A stretch of DNA of 64,000 nucleotides from Corella eumyota (taxonomy: Eukaryota; Chordata; Ascidiacea; Phlebobranchia; Corellidae), in NCBI GenBank assembly GCA_963082875.1, contig OY720100.1, forward strand, positions 4,898,001-4,962,000, in the 5' to 3' direction. Each line of letters opens with the position of its first letter. Positions within the stretch are counted from its first letter, which is position 1. The notes beneath the pieces were generated by a model. The model was not told the origin of the DNA and ran no database searches. It worked only from the letters and a program-made list of their open reading frames with translations. Made by a program: the position numbers and the translations under genes. Shown one piece after another: positions 37,201 to 48,026 of this stretch.

Positions 37201-39648
37201 ATATATAAATAAAATTTAATAAAAATTATATAGAATGGAAAAAATTTTACAAATTAATATTTATTTTTAGTATCAGTATGACAAGCCAACTGTCGCAAGC
37301 GATCTGTGTTCGCTGCAAGGGGGGATTTAACCAGAATGAACAAATGATAAATTCAAACGGGGAAATTTACCACGGAGAATGTTTTGTGTGTGCGCAGTGT
37401 TTCCAAAAATTTCCAGAGGGTCTATTTTACGAGGTAAAAACTTAATATTATTTTTTTTGTTACTAATTTCATTTTTTTTTTTAATAGTGTTATTTTTTTT
37501 AAATTTTAGTTTGAGGGAGTAAAATATTGTGAACACGATTTTCAGATGTTATTTGCACCATGTTGTGGAAAATGCGGTAAGATCAGTTTGAAATTTTAAA
37601 GAAATTAATAATTAAATAAACATTTAACGCTAAATATTAACGTAAAAAACTAAATTATTCACATGATTTTTAATTTCTATTCTGTCTAAAGTCCAGAAAA
37701 CAAATTAAACAAAAAATTGTATATTAAGACTATTGCAAAATAACAAAGCATATTACATATTACAGCAATCTAAGCAATAATAAACATTTAATTGTATTAA
37801 CCCTATTAAATATTAAAAGAGCAATGACTTTAGTGCTTTTGGTTATGTAAAAATATTAATTATTTTTAGAGGAATTTATTATCGGAAGGGTGATTAAAGC
37901 AATGAACAATAACTGGCACCCAGCTTGTTTTACTTGCCAGATTTGTAATAATCCACTCGCTGATGTCGGATTTGTTAAAAATGCCGGGCGAAGTCTTTGC
38001 AGGCCTTGTCATAACAGGGAAAAGGCATTGGGTTTGGGAAAATATGCTTGCAATAAATGCCAGTAAGTTAATAATATGTTTAGACATATTTTAATCACCA
38101 ACAAATAGAAACCTAAATCATAGCTTAGAAATTGACATTTAAAAAAAAAAAATTTCTTAAGTATATATTTAAAATTTTACACAACTGAACTACATTATTG
38201 AAAATTAATATTTTGTTCACAGCACTATAATAGAGGAGGAGCCATTAAGATTTAAAGGGGATCCCTATCATGCATTTCACTTCAACTGTGATAATTGCGG
38301 GTAGGAAATTTTACTTGATTTATAAAATTAACTTATATGTAACAACAACAAAAAAACGTAAAATAAACAAAATGAAAGCTAACACTTTGCTATTTAACTA
38401 AAGTTCGTCATAGTTTACCATTCTCCATTTGAATGCAAGTAAACAAAAATATGTTCTGACTACAGCTATTTCATATGTTTATATAAATTCAAGTTGCTAT
38501 AAAATTTAGAATTTACTTTTTTTATAATTTATGAAGGCATAAACCTACATTTAATTTATTATAGTACTTTAAATAAAATCCACCTTAAATTTTTACAGTA
38601 AAGAGTTAACTTCTGAAGCTAGAGAACTAAGAGGGGAATTATTTTGTCTCCCATGCCACGATAAACAAGGCATTCCTATTTGTGGTGCATGCAGAAGACC
38701 CATTGAAGAAAGAGTGGTCAGCGCAATGGGTAAACATTGGTAAGTGTGGGATTGCTAATTAAACAATCTACCTTAAACTTTAAATCATAAAAAATAAATT
38801 ATTCCTTTAAAAAGTAGTTGTTATTACCAAATACAAATGATGATATCTGAAACCTGTTTTCATACTTTCAGGCATGTTGAACATTTTGTATGTGCACAAT
38901 GTGAAAAACCTTTTCTGGGCCAAAAACATTACGAAAAGAATGGATTAGCCTATTGCGAGATCCATTACAACCAATTATTTGGAGATGTTTGTTATCATTG
39001 TAATGAAGTTATTGATGGTGATGGTAAGTGCACTTTACATAATGTTAATAGTATAATAAGTGAAGTTAATTTAACTAATGTTAAAGTCAGTATATGTATT
39101 AAACTTATATGTAATCTAACTATTGGCTTTATTGCAATTGCATATATGTTTTTTCATACAAACATATTGTCATACATATTCTACAGCTATCATTGGCTTT
39201 AAAACTGCTTTTGACTCTCCTTGAAAACGTGATAGTCTAGGCACATAGAACAAACTCACTAGCCTAAACAATATATAAATAACTTTATACATTTTACAGT
39301 TGTATCCGCACTAAACAAGTCATGGTGCGTAAAGCATTTCCAGTGTACAACTTGCAATACTAAACTAACTCTTAAGTAAGTACAGTCATTTTATATTTAC
39401 TTTTAGTAATTTCTAACTGATTTTTCAACATAGACAACTGTTGACTATTTATCTGTATTAAATTTGTAAAGCTATTTGCATGAATATAGTTATTATAAAA
39501 ATACTTTTCTATATAATATTTTAAATTTATTTACAGAAACAAATTTGTTGAATACGACATGAAACCTGTTTGTCGAAAATGTTACGAGAAATTTCCCCTT
39601 GAGCTGAAGAAGAGACTCAAGAAAGCTGCTGAAGCAGAAAAAAAATAG
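34241..39648 (+). CDS. LIMS1: PINCH, LIM-only adaptor of integrin-linked kinase
   Basis: Two candidate first exons, 34241-34437 (65 codons) and 36715-36812 (32 codons), both end in phase 2 and fit the common exon 2. Common exons: 37271-37433, 37510-37576, 37870-38062, 38223-38300, 38599-38739, 38872-39023, 39300-39375, 39537-39648. Proteins of 392 or 359 residues. Five LIM domains follow in order, with family runs such as [63 protein letters not shown] and [11 protein letters not shown] at the end, very close to human LIMS1/2. PINCH binds ILK by LIM1 and parvin joins them in the IPP complex at integrin adhesions and muscle attachment. Vertebrate LIMS genes also use alternative N-termini. Only the LIM part is fully supported by homology. 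Confidence 0.93.
34438..36714. other. Region between the two candidate first exons of LIMS
   Basis: About 2.3 kb, no ORF of note. It would be intron 1 for the long form and promoter for the short form. An acceptor-like CAAG directly before 36712 would also allow 36712-36812 to be an internal in-frame exon, although its pyrimidine tract is poor. Confidence 0.4.
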
Positions 39649-40651
39649 AATTACTTGACAAAAAATCTGCTTGCCAATTACTAATAATAAGTTGAGGAAA
39701 GTTATGGTACCGCAGTTCAGCTGCTAAAGTCTGTTCCTTAGAACTTAAAAAGTATTTTTATATTGTTAATAACTTTCCATAAAGTTTTTTTTATAATTCT
39801 GAAAAATTCTTAACTAAATACACATTATGTATATCAAAATATGTAACCAAAGATAATTTATGCAGTGGTATTTTTTATATTTAAAAAGTTTGATATTTAA
39901 GATATTGAAATCATGAGCAAAGTTTCAAATGATGTTTAACGTTTGTTCATCACACATTGAACCTATTTTTTTCTTCACACAATTTCCGCACAAGTGTCTT
40001 TAAAATGCTCTGATTCGAATAAGTCTTATTTTGTAAATACTACTAATATCAATTTTTAAATAACCATCCATGTAAAATAATCAATAAAAATGTAAAAAAT
40101 TCATCATCTAAAATTAAATATCTTTTACCAAACCAGTATTATTATAAAAGCCACGAATGTATAACCTCTTTTTAATCAATTGTATATTCTAATTTAAACC
40201 ATTGTTTATATTGAGAGAAACACATTGTATCGCCAGTGTTTTAATTAAATGAAAAACTTGTAACCAAATTGTTATTATTTTTTATACCGTCTATGTATCT
40301 CTTGCATGTGTATGTTAAGTAATGTTTATTCAAGAGCATTTTTATTCTGCATTCTAATGAGTAAAGTTAAATAAATTATGTTGTACTGATAAAATAAAAT
40401 CTTCTTCTTTTTAAGCATTTATGCAAAGTGCATACAATAGACAGCGCAAAACATAGATTTAATTTTAAACAAGATAACCTATATCAAATGTTACATAAAA
40501 ATAAATATTTGGCTGAGCTGTTTACCCATTTAAAACTAACATAGCATAAGATTGGACTTACTTAATACATATATAAAGGTAAAATTTTAATAGCATAACA
40601 AAAAATAAATTTCTTTACAAAAATGATTGCAAATTTCAATATTGGCAACTT
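39649..40651. other. 3' flanks of LIMS and ANKRD39 (convergent genes)
   Basis: AT-rich; LIMS 3' untranslated region followed by the 3' end of the minus-strand gene. Several AATAAA-like signals occur, for example near 40082 and 40393. Nothing else is seen. Confidence 0.5.
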
Positions 40652-41809
40652 TTATTTTCGTCTCCATTTCAAAGCCTTGTAAACTTCACTTTGTTCAAGA
40701 GTGTCAATAACATAATTTCTAGGAAGTTTAGCATTATTGTCTGCTACTTCCTCACATTGAGGACAGTGTTTAACCAAGACTTGGCACACAGCTGCATGGT
40801 TACCATCAACTGCCTAAGTTCAATAAAATTTACGTAATTAAATATTCAACAAAAAAAAATTAACATTTATTTTTAAAATAATTTTTATAACAAACCTTGG
40901 TTGATATTTCTGGGTTAATTTTTGGACGATTTTGTCTTATTAACCGTATATTTATTTCAATTTTTTGTTTTTTCCCTTTAATCAATAAAAAAAATTTTAA
41001 ATTACTCTATGTAAAGGCGTTTTTCCATCAGCATCTTTTAAACAGGGATTGGCTTTAAACTCTAACAAAACCCCACAAACAATAGAGTAACCACTTTGTG
41101 CTGCTCTGTGTAAAGGTGTAGACTGTAGGGAAGGAGTTGTTGCATTTACTAAAGCACCACTTTCAAGTAACACTCTGGTACAGTTCTCGAAACCTTGCTT
41201 GGCTGCATAATGCTTAATAGGTTTGTAGGATAATATAATCAACAAAATAGTGATTTTTAAATTTAAGTGCTAATATCATGTTGTTGCATTGCAGGATCTA
41301 ATCAATATTTAAAAGATAAATAAAAATTTGAACATACTTTTAAGATCCTCAAATAAAAACACACATAAAATGAATAAAATAAATTTAACATTATTACATT
41401 AAACAACATCTACTTTATAAATACCAAAGCTGTATATCCCGATGAATCCCTGATATTTGGCTCTCCTCCCTTATCAAGATATTTCTTCAATCCTATGTAA
41501 TCCCCTGTGAGGGCACTGTTCCAAGGTCCCCTGTCAAAGTCCATTTCCATCAAAGATTGATAAACTCCTCCTAACCCAGAGCCCCCATGTTCACTACAAT
41601 CATGTGAGTGTGAATCTAAAAAATTGAAAACATATATAAGTTGCATTGTAAAGCTTAAATTGTAATACATTTTATTTGATAGAAATCAATATTGAATAAA
41701 TAACAAAAAAGTGAACATGTATTATGAATACACACATACTCGAAAACTATAAATTTTTACCGTTTTTACAGCTGCTAGTTTCTGACAAATCATCTTTTAA
41801 GTAATCCAT
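40652..41809 (-). CDS. ANKRD39: Ankyrin repeat protein, ANKRD39-like
   Basis: Four exons on the minus strand: 41809-41761, 41615-41425, 41212-41006, 40813-40652; 202 residues (human ANKRD39 is about 183). A Ser/His/Cys-containing start is followed by MEMDFDRGPWNSALTGDY, which parallels LEEMDFERGIWSAALNGD of ANKRD39. Four ankyrin repeats follow (GYTALHYAAKQGF, STPLHRAAQSGY, KTPLHRAVDGNH and partial ones at the ends). The C-terminus (NYVIDTLEQSEVYKALKW) is less conserved. The cellular role of ANKRD39 is poorly known; it acts as a protein-binding scaffold. The start codon of this gene lies 327 bp from the stop of the next minus-strand gene (KXD1). Confidence 0.85.
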
Positions 41810-42135
41810 TTAAAATAAATATAAATATTAAATACACTACTGCAATTCTAAAAATAAATAAAATATTTTGATTTAAATAAATCTTAGTTCTATATAAAGT
41901 AAACTACATACAAAGCACATAAATAACACCAATCAAAAAAATCAGTTTTATATTTAATACTCATCTATTAATTTCATATGTATATATATTTAATTGACAA
42001 TAAAAAGTTTAGCATGTATATATGAACAAAAAAGTATGCTTACAAAAAATAATAAAAAGAACTAATACACATAAATAACTTGGTTAATATATTTAGTTGA
42101 ACCAATAACTAAGAGTTTTGAAAATTTCAACCAGC
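41810..42135. other. Short gap between KXD1 and ANKRD39
   Basis: AT-rich spacer between two genes read in the same direction. It is too long for the very short spacers typical of Ciona operons, and no spliced-leader acceptor can be told apart. Confidence 0.4.
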
Positions 42136-43220
42136 TCAGATTTCATCTCTAAAATCAATTAAATTATTTGATTCTAAATTGTTAATTGAAGTTTGACTTG
42201 TTGAGGGTAAGTTATCATTGTTTTGTTTTAAATCTGCATCATTGTTTGAATTATTTTCAGGTTTTGAGTCGGGTTCAATTACCAACCAAACTTCTGGTTT
42301 CTTATTATTCACAGCTTCTTTAATTTTTCTAAAAAAAAGTTTAAACTCAACAATATAACTTTTCAGCTCTGGGCAAACTCACCTAATTACATCATTTGCC
42401 ATCTATTTTAATAAAAATCACACCTCTAGGGATACATTGTCACTACGTGCTTGGTAAGTAAAAAACTGCTAGGGTGGTTTAGTGGTAAAAACACTTGCTT
42501 CACTACATAAAGGTTGTGGGTTCAATCCCCATTGGTCTCATGCTGTAGCACCCTTAAGTAAGGCGCTATAAACGGTATGAACTCTTGCTGAGCCAGCACT
42601 TAATCAGCAACAAATTTCCGGGCAGTTATAATTTATATAATATCCCAAACTGCTAAAGGCAACTCGAGACTGGGTTCGAGTAACTGATGTTACTCTATGT
42701 TTAGGTCGCGCATTTGACCTTCCCACATCGAGGATAAAGATATCTACAAAAAAAAGAAAACTTCTAGTTAAGTTATTTAGAGTTTAGTTGTCTCTAAATT
42801 AAGTTAACAAACTTTCCATGTAAATATAAGCTATCATCCAAATATATTTTGTGCACTACCTTATTCTGGTAAAAATGATATTTAAATCTTGTTTCATTTC
42901 AACAAGCATAGTTGTGTGTTTACGAAATTTGTCCAATATTTTTCCCTGTTGAGTTTCACAAACGTTGTTGCAGTTCTCAAGCATTTGATTCGACTTTTCC
43001 AATCTTTTTAGCATTTCATTTTGACTCTAAATATATTTAAACATTGTACAAAAAACATTCGAAAACTTTAACGATTTGAAGACTAACTTACTTTTATAAC
43101 AACTTGTAAATCTTTTTCATTGACAATATTTTTGATTTTTTCACCAAAATCGATTGGTAGATTTGAAGATTGTGCAGATGTTTGTGTATTTACAGAATCA
43201 GAACTACTTGAGACTGACAT
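42136..43220 (-). CDS. KXD1: KxDL motif-containing protein 1, BORC subunit
   Basis: Three exons on the minus strand: 43220-43092, 43026-42860, 42328-42136; 162 residues. The coiled-coil core SQNEMLKRLEKSNQMLENC, then KFRKHTTMLVEMKQDLNIIF and TRIRKIK, aligns with human KXD1 (..NMLDRFEKTNEMLLNFNN, TLVEMKRDLDSIFRRIR) and includes the K-x-D-L motif (KQDL). KXD1 belongs to BORC, which places lysosomes through Arl8. The C-terminal ~55 residues are low complexity, rich in Asn, Asp and Ser, like the variable tail of other KXD1 proteins. Intron 2 carries a SINE insertion. All phases agree. Confidence 0.88.
42472..42752 (+). mobile_element. tRNA-derived SINE in intron 2 of KXD1
   Basis: The head resembles a tRNA: an A-box-like GTGGTTTAGTGGT at 42474 and a B-box GGTTCAATCCC at 42519-42529, correctly spaced for an internal pol III promoter. 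A ~200-bp non-tRNA body follows (AGGCGCTATAAACGGTATGA.., GTTCGAGTAACTGATGTTAC.., GGTCGCGCATTTGACC), ending near an A-rich GATATCTACAAAAAAAAG. It is markedly less AT-rich than its surroundings. Ciona has described SINEs of this kind (Cics-1); assignment to that family is from memory. Target-site duplications are unclear. It is inserted opposite to the direction of KXD1. Confidence 0.8.
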
Positions 43221-43818
43221 ATTTACTAATTTAAACGAAGATGTTCTATACCAAATCTAAGCAATAGCAAATCTCATGGAGGGGTAATACCCAATTCTGT
43301 AGTGACGTAATACAATAATAATGGTATCCTTCCAATTTGCAACAAAAATAATTCTGACCTTTATAACACTGTTTGCCCAAAGGCCAATAATTCATGTGTG
43401 GTACTAAAATAATATTAAAGCTTGAACATTTTTAATTTAGTAAATTTTAATATATAGCCTATCTTCAACATAAACCATTATTAACACTTTGACCAAGTAC
43501 AAATTAAAACCTAAAAGCAGAAACTAATTTTGGTTAAATTTAGGTTATGGTTTATTGAAGTTTGTCCTATTATTGTTTCTGATAAATAAAACTATTTTTT
43601 TGCAAAACTACATTTTTTATACTTTATTTAAAAATAGAAATAGAACTCTGGTTGTGATTTCATGCAAAAAAATCCAGTTAAAAATTACCTAAAAACAACT
43701 ACAAATGAACAATAATAATGCACAGTGTGTATTTAAACATTACAAGAACAAATATACAAACAACATTAGCTAATATAAATGGCTGCTAAAAACGATAAAA
43801 AAATGGAGAAAATTGTTT
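43221..43818. other. Gap between NSMCE4A and KXD1
   Basis: AT-rich; 3' flank of NSMCE4A and upstream region of KXD1. Nothing recognisable. Confidence 0.5.
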
Positions 43819-46043
43819 TTAATTGGTGGGTGGAATATTAGGTTCTTTACCCTTTAATTGATAAACCTCAACTATAGATTGCCATTCTTCTACAGATAAG
43901 GATACCATCATCTATAAAAAATAATTAAAATAAAAAAGCAAAAATTTAAAATCATACATTTGCTCAGAATTGGTTAAAAAAATAAAACTGCAATAAAAAT
44001 ACCTGATTACAAATATCTGACGTTGACCGCTTTTTACTTTTTACTGACTTTTCTTTAAGGGGCCTAACAACAGGCAAGCCGTGTTCGTTTAATAAAATTT
44101 TAACTAAACCATCTTTCACCAAAAAAGCAAGATGGAAAATGTTTTCGATTGTGTGACCATATGATTGGGGATTTACAACTAATTCAAAATAATCGATTGG
44201 GTCCTCTGTGGTACAAAAAATAAAATGTTTTTATTAAAAAGAAGGTTTTAAAGAATTCTACAGACCAAGTTTAACAATTTAATACCATCTACACCAAGCT
44301 AGTTAAAAAAAAATTAAAAAATTAATTTTTTTTCTTGTAAGTGCTTAAAAAAGGTTTTTAATTTGAATTAACTCACGATACTCTTTATATAAAATTCTAA
44401 TTCTTTGAAAAACTTTTTCAATTTCCTGTGGGGTTGCTTCTTCTCGATCGTTTCCGTAGTTAGTGATACGAGCTGGTTGTTGTAGTTTTCCTGGCTCTTC
44501 GTTTGTTGCTTTCGTTCTTGCTTTTGGCCGTTTTTTCTCAATTTCCAACATACCAAGTCTGGATTTCAAATTTTTGTACATAAACATTAAAATGATTATC
44601 AGATATGTAACAGGTTGTCAATTTATATATGACAATATGTTTTAAATATTTTTTTTAATTATGTCAAAGGTAACACTTAATCAATCTAATAGGTTTACTA
44701 CATAAAACCTTACAACCTGCAAATATTTCTACAGCAACTTTAAAACAATATAATATGCCTTAGCATAGACTCAATGATCATAAAAATATAAAAGGTATAT
44801 ATAAAAAATACAAAAATTACAGTGGCTGTAGCGCAGGCACAATTCCTTTAAAATATTTGGTAGTCTCTTTTCCCAGTGTTTCCCAGCCAGAGTCGGGAAT
44901 TAAAATGTCTTGTTGATTTTGGGTGGAAACACTACCTCCCATCAGCGTAACCTAAAATTTAATTTAGACTCAAAAAAAAATTTTTTGTATAATTTCAAAA
45001 TTTTTACAAAACACTTTTGCACCATATTTTCGATTATAATGCTCAGTAATATAGAATACTGCATAAAAATAAAAATTAAATAAATAAAATTGAAATAAAT
45101 ATACCAATTTTAACATAAATTCATCGGATTGAAAAGCAACCAGATCAGTGTTCAGTGCATTAGTTTTTTCTGCCCCAATTGACACTGTTAAGGTTAGTAA
45201 CCTAAAGTCTAACGCTGCTTCTCTTGGACCCTTTACTGGTTAAAAAAATTAACTGTCATGGTCATTTTACAAGTATGTTAAAATAATATTAAAAAACTGT
45301 TAAAATAGTACAACAACAAAAAAGAATTAAGTAGCAAGTTAAATCTATTTTCATGTAAATTTCCAAAGGAAGTAAGCATAAGAGCGATTATATAATTAAA
45401 CGTAAACCATATAAAAACTACAGATTTCTTTTAACTTAAGTTTAACAAAAATTATACAACATTGTGACCAAATAACTTTATTAATTTTAACGCAAACCTT
45501 TTTTAAATAACTGGTTGGCTTGCTTAATACAATTTACTAAACCGTCATTTTCTGGTTTAGCTAAATCTTCTTTATTTTTTTGTGTGGCAGCAATCAAACC
45601 CCTGTATTCATTTCTTATTGCAATTCTTTCAGCACTAGAACCAAAATTGAAAAAAAAACTATGATTTTTTTAACTATTTTTTTGTTGCTAAAGTTTGGTG
45701 CTAATTTAGAAATTTTATGTGTGGTTTTTTAAATTTTAATTTTGTTAAAACAAAATTTAAAACTATTTAACTTACAGCACTACAATAGTTATGTATATTA
45801 CAATTAAAAATACATGTAGAATTTTTACAATTTCAAAAAAAGCAAAAAACTTTTCCTAAAGTAGGAATTATTTAAAAAAGTCCTAAAGTCGTTTAAAATT
45901 TTTTTTTTTTGTTTAATTTAAGTAGATATTTACAATTACAAATTTTAAAAAAAATCCTCTTACTCTGTTTGTGCCACTTCATCTGCCTGACTTTCCAGAA
46001 TAGAATCGGTCCAACTTGCATCAGAGTTCTGACTTTTAGACAT
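43819..46043 (-). CDS. NSMCE4A: SMC5-SMC6 complex kleisin subunit NSE4
   Basis: Seven exons on the minus strand: 46043-45964, 45634-45498, 45235-45105, 44951-44821, 44558-44377, 44205-44003, 43911-43819; 318 residues, phases continuous. N-terminal RIAIRNEYRGLIAATQKNKE and REAALDFRLLTLTVSIGAEK match the NSE4 region that binds the SMC6 neck (human RQIRHQYRELIDSVQKNRED, REAVLDAHFLVLASDLGKEK). The C-terminal winged-helix part reads DPIDYFELVVNPQSYGHTIE, NIFHLAFLVKDGLVKI and SLSVEEWQSIVEVY. It closes the SMC5/6 ring in DNA repair and chromosome upkeep in the nucleus. The middle (KKRPKARTKA..) is basic and variable, as in other NSE4 proteins. Slightly shorter than human (385). Confidence 0.92.
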
Positions 46044-46748
46044 AATCACTCTAAATCAATCGAAATAAATAAAGTTTATTTTTCTTAAGCAACGAATAAT
46101 TATATTAATTGTAACACTTACCTAAATAATTCTAATTAATTAAAAGAGTTTCCTGAATTTTAAAAACCTATCTGCCCTTTTAAGTGTTTTGTATTTTCTA
46201 AAAGTTACTTAATTATCTAAAAAATACCTAAAAAATAAAGACAAACTAACAATTTTTAGCATTTAAATTGGAAGTTATAGGATTAAAGTATTACTGTTTA
46301 ATTGTTCAAAAATGGTTCAAAATTCAATTATACATAGTTAAATATTCATTGAACTAAAAGTTGTTATCAAGTTTAAATTAACTTAATGATTTTTCGACAA
46401 AAATACAAAAAATAAATTGAAACAACTTTGGCACTTTTCAACTATAATAACCTGATAAAAAAAACATTAAAAATATATATTTTTTAAAAAGGGCTATGTT
46501 TAAAAAAGTTTACTGAATTGTTTAATTAAGTGTAAGAAAAAAATTAAAATTTAATTGCACAATTTGGCGTTTGTGTAATTAATGATTACACTGCATTAGA
46601 AATCTACTCTTTCTTTCAGCACAGTTTATAAATGCGCAGCAAGCCAATATCTTAGCAAGTATTAACATTTTTAAACTTATTATAATACTTCGACATAAAT
46701 TTGTCATAAAAAAACATCTTTCAAAATAAACTTCTGATCAATTTTTTA
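46044..46748. other. Gap between kelch gene and NSMCE4A
   Basis: AT-rich spacer with no feature recognised. Confidence 0.5.
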
Positions 46749-48026
46749 TTAATGATCAATCGAAGTGCTTTCTGGTTCCTTTGGTTTTAAGTTAAGAAAA
46801 TCTGGCATAGTTTGAGCTGCTGGCTCATCTTCCGATACTTCTGATTTTTCCTCCACCATAACAGCTCCTCCAGAGAGAAGATCACTGGATTTAAACCTAT
46901 ATACATCAGTGTTAAACTTTGTGCAGGTACCTGTTGCTGGATCAAGATTAGAACTACCTCCGTAAAGCAACAAGTTGTCACCGCAAATGCAGAGTGAGTG
47001 TAAACCCATTTGAGGTGGAAGAAACATATCTGCAACCTCATTATCACTGTTGGTAACCTCAGGCTGAAACCACTGATTAGTAGAAGTGTCATACAGATTG
47101 AAGTCATTAAAATGCTGGTTTGCGATGCCTCTACCGCCATGTATGATTAATCGACTTCCTATGCTAGAAGCAGCATGAAAAGACCTTGGTTGTGGTTGGC
47201 AACCTAATCCATTACACACTTCCCATTTATTGGCATCAATGTCATACCTCCATAAGTCATTCTGGCGGGATTGACTGTCTTTTCCTCCAAAAACATACAA
47301 CCATTCTTTTCCATTTGGGTCAATAATTGTTGTAAGACTATGTGCAGCCCGAGGGCTTGGTGCATCACTGTTTGGTTGCAACAAAGACCATTTTTCAAGC
47401 TTGGTGTCAAAACAAAACAGTTGATTTGACCATGTAAATTCAGCACCAGTCTGCGTGTCACGAACTTCTTGCAAACTGTCCTCCATATCTTCATACTCAT
47501 CGTTATCTGCAGAGGAGTTCTCTGAGATGACCTCTTCTTCAGAAGGTCCAAATCCACCAAAAACATAAAATTTATCTCCTACTGATGCTGACATCACCTT
47601 GTCGCGACAACTAGGACCTCCAGGTGCTTCAATTTTTCTCCAGATGTTACCTAAAGTATCAAAAGAATAAAAATCGCTCATCCAACCAGTAAATTGGCTT
47701 AAACCTCCAAAAAGATACAAATTATTGCCAACTGCAGACATTGTTGCCCCAGAGCGTTGATTTGGTTGAATTTCCCCTGGATTTGGTTTTGACCAAGTCA
47801 GATCATTAGAATCATAAACCAACAGTTCATTTGACTCTTGGTCTTCCTGTCCATTTATAGATATAACACCACCAAAAATATACAACTTCGTTCCAATGGC
47901 TGCTGCAGCCTGGCCCTCTCTTGGAGATACTGTTGACTTTATTTCATCTTTTGACCAGTTTAGAGGAATGTTGTTCTGAATTTTTTTTCCATATTGTTGT
48001 GACTGTGAAGATGCTTCATTTCCCAT
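46749..48026 (-). CDS. Intronless kelch-repeat protein with N-myristoylation signal
   Basis: A single open frame of 425 residues. Six kelch blades are marked by GG pairs at residues 52-53, 107-108, 157-158, 247-248, 297-298 and 356-357, each after a hydrophobic strand (KLYIFGG, NLYLFGG, KFYVFGG, WLYVFGG, RLIIHGG, LLLYGG) and followed by Y..D..N.W. An acidic insert (about residues 164-190) interrupts blade 3. The protein starts MGNEASSQ, fitting the MGxxxS N-myristoylation signal, so it may sit at membranes. Kelch propellers bind other proteins; the partner is unknown, and the closest relatives may be KLHDC or RABEPK-like proteins. It has no introns although all neighbours do, which fits a retrocopy or ancient intron loss. 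The frame is undamaged. Confidence 0.88.
   Translation of the reverse strand: MGNEASSQSQQYGKKIQNNIPLNWSKDEIKSTVSPREGQAAAAIGTKLYIFGGVISINGQEDQESNELLVYDSNDLTWSKPNPGEIQPNQRSGATMSAVGNNLYLFGGLSQFTGWMSDFYSFDTLGNIWRKIEAPGGPSCRDKVMSASVGDKFYVFGGFGPSEEEVISENSSADNDEYEDMEDSLQEVRDTQTGAEFTWSNQLFCFDTKLEKWSLLQPNSDAPSPRAAHSLTTIIDPNGKEWLYVFGGKDSQSRQNDLWRYDIDANKWEVCNGLGCQPQPRSFHAASSIGSRLIIHGGRGIANQHFNDFNLYDTSTNQWFQPEVTNSDNEVADMFLPPQMGLHSLCICGDNLLLYGGSSNLDPATGTCTKFNTDVYRFKSSDLLSGGAVMVEEKSEVSEDEPAAQTMPDFLNLKPKEPESTSIDH

Noticed and set aside
42474-42545. A functional tRNA gene
   Set aside because: A and B boxes are present, but the sequence does not fold as a full cloverleaf and continues into a ~200-base SINE body.
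40652-48026. A four-gene operon (kelch, NSMCE4A, KXD1, ANKRD39) processed by spliced-leader trans-splicing
   Set aside because: All four share one strand, but spacers of 0.3-0.7 kb exceed the short gaps typical of Ciona operons, and no spliced-leader evidence can be seen in genomic sequence.
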